Source of the DNA: Symsagittifera roscoffensis
Lineage: Eukaryota > Xenacoelomorpha > Acoela > Convolutidae
Direction of reading: 5' to 3'
Assembly (NCBI RefSeq): GCF_963678635.1
Contig: NC_087066.1
Coordinates: forward strand, 15,357,949 to 15,421,948
Length of the DNA stretch: 64,000 bases
Shown: positions 56,559 to 64,000 of the stretch, piece by piece
Numbering within the stretch: the first letter of the stretch is position 1
Layout of the letters: each line of letters opens with the position of its first letter
Program-made: the position numbers and the translations under genes
Notes under the pieces: generated by a model
What the model saw: the letters and a program-made list of their open reading frames with translations, nothing else
Database searches by the model: none
Told to the model about the DNA's origin: nothing

Positions 56559-57050
56559 TCAGCGTGGAATTTTATCGTTCAAATGCAATAACTCTTTGTG
56601 TAACGAAAATATTTTAAACACTCGCATTAGTGCTTTTGTTGTTGTAGAGTGTATGTTTAATCCTGGGCGTTTTTGTTGAACCTGCCTTTGTCCCTCTGTG
56701 CCTAAACAAAGGAATAAACATTTTTTCTCCTTCGCATCTGCTTCATTCCATGGTACTGAGTTACACAAAACGCCCTTTTCGCGGGGTTTTAGGCATCGGT
56801 TTTCCCACCCTACGCGTTTGTCTTGGTTTCTACCTTCTCTGTTTTTCCGTTGTGCCTCGGTTTCCCCTGTTATTTCGACTTCAAAAACTGGTTCTGTTGA
56901 ATCGACGAGTTCCCGATTGTCACGTAATAAATTTCGGACTTCAATCCCGTCTTTTGCCATTTCGACAATTGCGGCCAACTCTAATGGCGGTTCCGCTGAA
57001 GCTCTATCCCAAAATGGATTAATGCTAAGTGGTTTTTTTGTAAGTGTATG
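56559..57050 (-). pseudogene. element B gag
   Basis: Aligns with element A gag (AKDGIEVRNLLRD, ITGETEAQ, WNEADAKEKKCLFLCLG, EGQRQVQQ). The frame is open from near the LTR to 56559, then breaks. Confidence 0.8.
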
Positions 57051-57064
57051 TTCGCTATTGGTAT

Positions 57065-57275
57065 TGTATCCGAACGGATTGGTGAACTACGAATAGCTCT
57101 TAACTGAGAGCATAAATAAAACAACTAGTTAATAAAGTCTTTATTTCTGATCTGAACGACATATCATAATGTTATGCTTTCAGAACATCAGGCAAGGTCA
57201 TCTGACCAGCTCAACGCAGTGAGCTTATAACAATATATAAATGAGGTAATACTTCGCCAATCCGTCCGGATGACT
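57065..57275 (-). repeat. element B 5' LTR
   Basis: 211 bp, right-hand partner of 51725-51935. The terminal CA is changed to CT on the plus strand. Confidence 0.9.
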
Positions 57276-57589
57276 CCCCCTCTTCGAGAAGATCCGCCCC
57301 TAAACGTATGTAAACACCGTGAAATACTGTTTCAAAGTTCTCCTTTCAATAAAACATTTCAAAAAACCGCCCGTGTTAATTTGCTTAAAATTATACGAAC
57401 GATGATCGATGACAACAGTTTTTTTTTCATAAAATAAAATAAAATAAAAACTATTCCTATAGAATGAGAACTAACGACAATAAAACTATTCCTGTAAAAT
57501 CATTGAAACAAAAAAAGCATTTAAAATGAAAACTGACACAAATTAAGCTTTGTTGATTTTTTATAAAAAAGTATGCAAGCTTTTTTCAG
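57276..57589. other. intronic DNA before the last DUF229 exon
   Basis: Starts with the gamma MITE terminus, then AT-rich DNA with an AAAATAAAAT run, ending in the CTTTTTTCAG acceptor. Confidence 0.6.
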
Positions 57590-58086
57590 AAATGCACAGT
57601 AGGCGGAGCATTCTTGGTCGAATTTCACCCGAAAGGTTCTGCGAAGACATTTCGAGTGACTTCAAAAGATCCCAAGACTTGTGCATTTGCGACCGACAGA
57701 AAGCTACTCCGACTGAAAAAGAGACCTCAAGGATTATCAAATTAACCGAAAAGCAACTGATGTCACAGATACCTGCAAACGCATCTCATATTTGTGAGCG
57801 AATAAGGCTAAGGGTGAGCAAAAGCAGTACTGTAAACTACCTGATAAAATACAACACAACTAAAAAGCATGAGTCATACAACTTTTCCTATCGGTTTAAT
57901 GGGCAGTTAGAAAGTAGGTCTTCATACCATGGCAGTAAAGTTATTTTATCAGTTGTTATCGATTATCAGAGCGATGGAGATGTTTATGAGATGAAATCAT
58001 ATTCGAGGTTGGACCCGTATGAACGGTTTGTAGATTGTCAGAAAAAAGCGCCATGGGTCGACAGGTCAACCTGCGTATGCAGTTGA
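57590..58086 (+). CDS. DUF229-family protein, last exon (Cys-rich C-terminal domain)
   Basis: Follows the acceptor at 57580-57589 in phase 1, fitting the donor at 25738. Joined residues are about 501-665, ending in TGA at 58084-58086. It begins with RRSILGRISPERFCEDI and then DLCICD, the conserved short motif after the phosphatase core of DUF229 proteins. It continues as a beta-rich domain with a Cys (ICERIRL) and ends SRLDPYERFVDC...STCVC, the family's terminal Cys pattern. Coding quality, phase and family order all support joining it to the exons 32 kb upstream, although a separate partial gene cannot be excluded without transcripts. Confidence 0.8.
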
Positions 58087-58643
58087 AATCAAAAGTGAAA
58101 AACTTTGTTTCGATTTTGAAAGAGACCTCATTGAAAGTTATTTTTGGTAATTATTATTAATAATAGATTCAATGGTTGAAAATTATTTTAAGAAAGCCTT
58201 ATAAAGGTATAAAGGATAGAAACATTAATATTGTACTTTTTTATATAGTTTTAAAAAGATCTGACAATCATTCAGACAAAATATGTAATTTAGGCTAATG
58301 TAGTCAAATTTAATTTCTAAGCATGTATGAAAAGAGCTGAAAATTGAACTCATATATTAGTCTTTTTGAGAGCTAGCGCAGTAGTCTGTTGCAAATGAGG
58401 CGTATAGAGAGAAAATTTTCAGGTTCCAATCACATATTTAAAAAATTTTTCTCGACGTCGAACCAAATTGCCGGCTTTTTTGAATAATCAATGCCTAAGA
58501 CGCCATTCAGACCTGAATAGTTATTACTTTTAGTTTTTCAAAAAACTTAATTAGTTACAATTGCTTTTAATAGCTACGAATACTGAATGAGAAAAATTTT
58601 CATGCATACACTCCTTCCAAACTGTTCCTTTGCACATAAAAAC
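58087..58643. other. 3' flank of the DUF229 gene
   Basis: AT-rich. No canonical AATAAA close to the stop that I can single out. No other gene. Confidence 0.5.
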
Positions 58644-59183
58644 AACAAAACTGCTCGTATCAGGGCGAGACCCTGATTGTTCCGACTGCCTTTTAAAGTA
58701 TATGGAACAGTAATAGCATTAAAAATTAAATGTATAAAAATAAAATAACATGAAAAATTAAATGAAAGAAAATATATATTATTTAATTTTAAGATTTTGG
58801 AAAATCTTCATCCCACACGCCATATAAAGGGCAAAGTGATAGATTTCGCTCCTTATAGCAAATCAACTATGGCAAATAAAATTGCTTCAACCAATTTGGA
58901 ACGTTTCTAAGACGGTTCAAATCTCTGCTTGCGCGTTAATAGCGCAAAATATATCGCTCGTTAATTGTCCCAAATTAGCCAAAATTGCTATCTTTAAACC
59001 CCCATAACTCTACAAAAACTGATCACAGATGAAATTTCTGTTTAAGCTCAGGACAACAATAATTTTCAAATGAAATTTAGAAAATCTCGTCAAAAATGGC
59101 TAGTTAAAAAGTCGAACTTCGTCAGAAAAAAAACCACCACGAGCACAAATATTCCGTTACTTTCGTTACAAAAGTCGTAACAA
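58644..59183 (-). repeat. Helentron-like repeat, inverted full copy
   Basis: Both ends recognisable in reverse: terminal hairpin and ACTGCTCGTATCAGGGC at the left, GTTCCGACTGCC next, and AGTCGTAACAA at the right. About 540 bp. Confidence 0.65.
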
Positions 59184-61019
59184 TAATTCTACATATTTAC
59201 ATTGAGGGTGAGAGGGAAATAAATATATAAATAAATTGCGGTTTGAATTTGAAGAAATCAAATAAATTTAAGCTTAACAGCTATCTTGCATCTCTTTTGA
59301 TCTCTTTTGATTTTTTAACAAATAAGGATAAAAACATGCAAAATCTTTGCCAATCTTTGTCAAAGTACTCATAAGAAGAAGAACAACCAGAACAATACTC
59401 TTAGAACAATCAGCATCCGCAGTTTCAAGCAATCACCGCCAATGATTTAAGAACCAGCTCTTCTAAAACTGAGAAAAATTATACGATAATCAACACATAA
59501 TCGATGATAAATTATTTGCACTGTAACTTTATATTTGTAATTATATTAGATTTTATCCGTTTTTTTATAATCAACCCATCTATATTTTGGTACAATTTTA
59601 TTTGATGATAAGCGATTTTTGGTCCCACTTTCTAACTTATTTTTTCATGCAATGAAATGCTTTTTTTTCAATTACAAGCTGTTATAATCCCTTCTTTATA
59701 GATATGTCTGCGAACTGCATCTGAAAAAAGTATTTCAGGAAAATTTGGTGAAATTTTGGAAAAACGTTTTAGCAGTTTTCAAATCATTTCAAAATTTAAA
59801 CGTTTTCATGAATTTTTTTTTCTATTTTATTTCAATCATGATGCATTTTCAAAAAAGTTTGATAACCAAACTATGAGCGAATTGTTTTATCTTGACTATT
59901 ATTTGTGCGGAGTGATCGCGATTTTAATTCAGCTAAAACGATGCGATATTTTAAAAAACTTTGTGCTAAGAATTTTGTGTCCAGATCAACAAAAAGCTGA
60001 CAAAGCATTCCACCTTAACAGATTTCGTCCTTGACAGCAACTTCAAAATACGAAACACCTAAAAATATACAATGTCGGAAATTAAGATGTAAAGAAATTT
60101 TGATCGATTTATGGAGGGTGTCTGTAGTAGGGATCATCGATTATAGTTTATTATCAGAGAGTAGTATCGTAATCCGCGTGTGTCCTAGGGGGGTCATTCC
60201 TTAGGGGGGGGGGGTCAAAAAATTCCCTAAACCTAAGTGAGGGGTCCAAAATTTTTAGGATTCCACCTATAGGTTTCAGAATCAAAATTACCCGACCAAA
60301 AGTAGAAAGACCCCACCCATAGGGACACTTGACGGAAAAAAACTTTAGTTTTAGGACCGAAAAATACGTTGATGTGAAATTCATTCTCGCGCGGTGGTTA
60401 AATTTAATCCCGTCTAAATTTCCCGCCATTCAACTAATAAGTATGGGCTTATCCGGCTGCGGTTTTGTCGCTGATTTATATCTATAAGCTAATCTTTTTC
60501 GTTCATATAAATATGAGTCTACATAAAAATACCATTCATAGTTCCTTTTTGTTTTATAATCTTTTGTAATTATTGTTCATATATTTCCTGTTATTTTCTC
60601 CAATTTTATTTTCCAATTCAATTTCTTCCACTTTATAATTCGTTACTTTTCCGCCTTATTATAAACTTAGTATATATTCTTTTGCTCCTGTTTCAAGGGT
60701 TAGTTGTAATTACCACTCTCTTTTGTCCTGGTCTGTTTAAAGTAAAACAAGGTTTGCTGAATGTTTTATATTTACAAATGCACAGCTGTAATTCCAAGTA
60801 ACACGACAATATAGCCGAAATTTTAAGGAGCTACGGGTTGATTGAGCAATTATTATCAAATTTTCTCCTTTTTTCTGAATTTTTTCTGAACTAACAGATG
60901 TTAGAATGAACGGGTTCTTAATAGGCGGAGGGTCTCGCGAACTGCTAGCCGCGCTTTCTTCTTTGAGCTCTTCTTCCTTTTAGCTTTCTTGAAGAAAGTC
61001 CCAATCAGGAACCTGAAAT
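59184..61019. other. intergenic DNA
   Basis: No supported gene. A 92-codon plus frame at 59756-60034 follows an acceptor-like TATTTCAG (59733-59740) but is Phe/Lys-rich and matches nothing I know. A G-run (60203-60213) lies in a GC-richer stretch at 60170-60330. Confidence 0.4.
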
Positions 61020-61378
61020 TCAAGCAAGTACGGGCGATTGCTCGCTTCCGCTGTTATCGGTATCGCTGTTACCGCTATCGTTGCTATAGGTCGGACTATC
61101 TGTTAACTGAGAGTTTGCCCACTCGCTCTCTTCTGCAATGGCTTCGAAGAACACATTATCTTCGGTAGATTTATGCCCAAAGGGCAATGTGGATATTCCG
61201 TCGAATAGCAAGAACCGCTTGTTATCGAAGGGTGAAAGTGCAAGTCGGTTTTATGCAATGGTTATTTTGGTTTGGGCTTTAGATTCAAAAGAGTAGTTAT
61301 AAAAGCGAAGGGTTCTGCCACTATATAACGTATCATTGAACCTCTGGTAGGTAAGTTGTTTCCGGGAGTGTTGCACCA
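61020..61378 (-). pseudogene. Polinton-type DNA polymerase B, last exon
   Basis: C-terminal end of the polymerase at 61795-64000. Reading starts near 61378 (QLTYQRF, then FYNYSFESKA), passes an in-frame TAA near 61245, and continues ALSPFDNKRFLLFDGISTLP to FGHK, the conserved end motif of this polymerase family (expected form K-x-LS-x-DDKR-...-DG-x-TL-x-xGH). It then runs into a Ser/Asn/Asp-rich tail ending at 61020. Separated from the upstream part by a 416-bp interval with a GTTAGT donor (61794-61789) and an AG at 61380-61379. Confidence 0.7.
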
Positions 61379-61794
61379 CTCACTGGAGTCTGAATAAAGA
61401 ACAGAGATTAAACCATAAACTGATTTCAGCGTCGGAAACCAATAGCCCAGAAAAATTTAAACTGAAAATTCAGAATTTATTGGTGCGAAAAATAACAAAG
61501 GCGCGTGTATGTTAAGTAGTGCTTCAAAAACGGCTTTAAAAGAAGAATGGTTCTTCATTTTAAGTTTCAAAATGAAGAATCAGAGCCTTTCACCGCTGAC
61601 AAAATTTATATCAGAAAATAAGTTTTAACAAAATTTCATGCGTTCGGTTACCCATCCAAAACCCTGATGGGTGATTGGTAGAGCTATCAGTGGTTCAAAT
61701 TAGATCTAAAACCTTATTGTTGTTTCGGTAGAGCTCATTAAAAACCCAAAAAACCCTGAGGAGAAAAGGGGAGGTGCTTTTTTTCAATACTAAC
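61379..61794 (-). other. probable intron in the PolB gene
   Basis: 416 bp between two parts of the polymerase that join in a compatible phase. Donor GCAG|GTTAGT is strong; the acceptor GTGAG|TGG is weak. No coding content. An insertion with fortuitous ends is the alternative. Confidence 0.5.
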
Positions 61795-64000
61795 CTGCAT
61801 ATTTCAGCGAGTAAAACATAGGTTTTAAGGCTATGAATTCTTCAATGATTTTTGTGGCCGCATTGTCTTTGAATTGTAGTACAATCTTCTTATTCACATT
61901 GCTGAATAAGATGTGATCGTTGGGGTAGTTGGAAAAAATCAAAACTATCGTCCATTTTTTTGCAAATCGGCATATACGTCTTCGGTTTTTATCGCACAAA
62001 TAAAGGTATCCGCATCGCTGTATAACAGTTACAAGTTCATGTTAGCTTTTATCTGCAGGTAGTGGAAATAAATCATGAATCGTTTCGATAGGTCCAAAAT
62101 ACTGGCACCTATTATCATGAGTTTATACCACAAGATACTTGTTACGGCGAAACAAACTGTAGCGACTTCCCCGATGATTATCTGGAAGCTCTTCATCGTG
62201 CTCAAAGCTGTTTTTTGAAGCAAGTTTTTTTTTGTTTGTAATAAATTTTAGTTTTTTGCGTCCTAGGTTTGATTCCATAGTTTTTCCGAATGCTGAATTT
62301 ACGATGAGCTTGTAAAACTTCTCTTCAAATTTGTTGCGCGCTAACTTTCTCAATCGAGTGTTCATCAAATCCACAAAGGGCTCCATCCATCTACCTTGAC
62401 AAAGTTTTAAGACCTTAATCAAGTTGGTAACTTTTAAGCCTAGTTCTATGTAGAGTTTTAATGTAAGGTAGTGCAGAACGTACGCTTCCTTTGGATCTAA
62501 TGTTTGAATCAGTTTTGGTACCTTTGCTAGCGACGTGACCCCATCTCCCCTAACATCTGTATTTGCTCGTTACTTAGGTTATCCATGCCGATAACTTCAC
62601 GTGATGGGGCCAGCGGGTAGTCTGCGAAGTAATCTTAAAATTCTTCAAGTATACTGAGATCGACTTCAAGAATGTATCCCCATTCAGAGTTATCTTCGGT
62701 TTTCAAAATAACTTCAAGACTTTCCTCAACAATTCAGAAGTCATATAGGGGAAGGGGACAGTGTTTCATGATACCTCCGTATAAGTTATTTGCATCTATG
62801 TTCAGTAGATAGCTGGAAGGCTCTTCGGGGTTGTAGTCCTAGAGGTATTTCTTGTTGGCTTCGAAAAACCGACGTGTATATATTGATGACATCCTTCCCC
62901 GAATCATTTTTGCACCATGTCCAAATGCTCCCTTTCGGTAAGTAACTTGAGGTATGCATTGCAGACTTTTAAGAATGCATCACCCGAGAGGTTACTGGCC
63001 GTGAAGTAGCACGCACAGTCCAGTCCATACGTTTCGTAACAAACTTCACGAAAGGCTTCGAACACTGAAGCGAGCAGTAGTACGTTTGTTGCTAGGTACA
63101 CATCGTGGTACTCGCCTAGCGAAGCGCATTTCATTTCAGCGTAAACTTGAACGGCATGGTTGTACTAGTTTTTCGAAACACTTACGTCCCCTCCTTGTAA
63201 AGTGTTGCTCCACAATCTTTGAGTTGGTAGTTGAGTTTCACGAAACTTTGCAAAACTATCAGAGTAAGATTACGGATAGAAACCTTCTTGTTTCAGCAGG
63301 TTTATTTGTTCTGCTGAGTGAACCAGTTCTGCAAAATAATTTTCCAACAGGAAAAATTGTTCTTGCGGCAAACTTTCGACAAATTTTGAAAGAGGGGATA
63401 GCATGAATTTATAGGAGTCTATGAATTGTAGATTTTCATACACTTTTTTGATTTTTCCGTTTTTATCTGTGTATGATTTAATGTAGACCGACAATGTGAG
63501 CGATATAAATTTCTCTTCGGTAGAGGGGGTCACCGAGTAAGTGCTTTCAGGGTTACTGTTGGAGAAGGCTCTTATAATGAAGTGAATTCATAGTTCGATA
63601 AGTTATGGACTATTACAGGAATAAAGTTAGCCGTTTTTCGATTGATGTTGCATTCGTGATGCGCCCACCTCAAGAACTTGTTGGTATAGTGACAGTGAAC
63701 AAGTACAACTTTTTCATTATGACCGAATTCCGTTTCCGATATTCAACAAGTGTACGCTTCTTGACGCGTGTAACTTTCTTCACCAGTGAACGTATAATGC
63801 TTTCGTTTTTCCAGATACCTTTGTTTAGCCAACGACTCGAGCGAGGCAATCAATTCCTTCATTTTGTTTTCTCCTCTCTTCAGCTCAAATTTTAAAACTT
63901 CGCGCGTTCCAAATTCAACAATGGTCAGAGCGTAACCGCATGGTTGATAAATCTTTTTTGTTTGGGTGCTAGATTTTATAGGGTCGGGATGGGGGCCCTA
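61795..64000 (-). pseudogene. Polinton/Maverick-type protein-primed DNA polymerase B (partial)
   Basis: Replicative polymerase of the DNA_pol_B_2 type used by Polintons/Mavericks, adintoviruses and linear organelle plasmids. Reading right to left: an N-terminal Cys/His module (about 63660-63760, HCHYTNKF...AHHECNIN), exonuclease motif HNLSNYE (expected Asp is Glu), FIDSYKFM, LGEYHDVYLATNVLLLASVF with YGLDCACYFTASNL (62904-63134), motif A DANNLYG (62776-62796), motif B KLIVNSAFGKT (about 62300-62330), motif C YSDADTF (62002-62022), SNYPNDHILFS (61900-61935). Palm aspartates are kept, but stops and frameshifts throughout show a decayed copy. The N-terminus lies beyond the window. Confidence 0.85.

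Larger units (their letters stand above)
51725..57275 (-). mobile_element. element B: Ty3/Gypsy LTR retrotransposon, 5.6 kb, older
   Basis: Two 211-bp LTRs with about 21 differences (roughly 10 percent), so clearly older than element A. Minus strand; gag, RT, RNase H, integrase and post-integrase tail are recognisable relatives of element A. Every domain carries stops, shifts or deletions, and the element is about 1.9 kb shorter than A, mainly from losses in protease/RT and integrase. Confidence 0.9.
25738..57589 (+). other. intron 2 of the DUF229 gene, about 31.9 kb
   Basis: Bounded by a GTGATA donor at 25738 and a CTTTTTTCAG acceptor ending at 57589; phase 1 on both sides. It contains three LTR retrotransposons (A, C and B) and MITE remnants that make up nearly all of its length. 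Left to right: 0.55 kb of unique DNA, element A, 0.48 kb, element C, 0.8 kb including a gamma MITE, element B, 0.3 kb. Confidence 0.7.

Noticed and set aside
59756-60034. 92-codon plus frame after an acceptor-like TATTTCAG
   Set aside because: Phe/Lys-rich, no family resemblance, no matching donor upstream; kept only as a remark on the intergenic entry.
1-64000. CRISPR arrays, bacterial operons, rRNA or tRNA genes
   Set aside because: Repeats here are tandem minisatellites or transposon ends without regular spacers, and no RNA gene fold was recognised by eye; a tRNA or covariance-model scan was not possible.

Overview
The window looks like nuclear DNA of an invertebrate animal: AT-rich, with GT-AG introns, one recognisable host gene, and dense mobile elements of animal type (Ty3/Gypsy LTR elements, one of them env-bearing, MITEs with 8-bp target duplications, Helentron-like repeats, and a Polinton-type DNA polymerase). 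The species cannot be named from the sequence alone.

The host gene is on the + strand. It is a DUF229 (alkaline-phosphatase-superfamily) gene whose readable part has three exons: 21391-22325, 25172-25737 and 57590-58086. Splice phases match at both junctions and the joined frame is about 665 codons. The 5' end is uncertain. Intron 1 (2.8 kb) holds a solo LTR, a hAT-like fragment and a precise MITE insertion. Intron 2 is about 31.9 kb and consists mostly of retrotransposons.

Layout. 1-8.9 kb: intergenic, one TIR element and two Helentron-like (HINE-like) repeats plus a partial one. 8.95-12.5 kb: a stack of unrelated minisatellites (TTCGAC arrays, GC-rich arrays) and a foldback built of GGATTCC motifs. 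12.5-17.6 kb: a cluster of MITEs from two related families, several with exact 8-bp target duplications, and a possible small two-exon gene at 13.4-13.8 kb. 17.6-21.4 kb: low-complexity DNA, nested repeats and a large inverted repeat just upstream of the DUF229 gene. 21.4-58.1 kb: the DUF229 gene.

Intron 2 carries element A (26294-33717, minus strand, 361-bp LTRs, young), element C (34199-50912, plus strand, about 16.7 kb, truncated LTRs) and element B (51725-57275, minus strand, 211-bp LTRs, older, same lineage as A). Element C is the most unusual feature. It has gag, reverse transcriptase, RNase H and integrase, then a Pro/Gln/Asn-rich ORF, an envelope-like glycoprotein ORF, and at least one further ORF I cannot assign. 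Part of its gag is inverted between inverted-repeat arms and no protease is visible. All three elements are broken by stops and frameshifts.

58.1-61.0 kb is intergenic with one inverted Helentron-like repeat. 61.0-64.0 kb (minus strand) is a decayed protein-primed-type family B DNA polymerase like those of Polintons/Mavericks. Its palm motifs are recognisable and a probable intron lies before its last exon. It runs off the right edge.

I saw no convincing rRNA, tRNA, CRISPR or bacterial-type operon.
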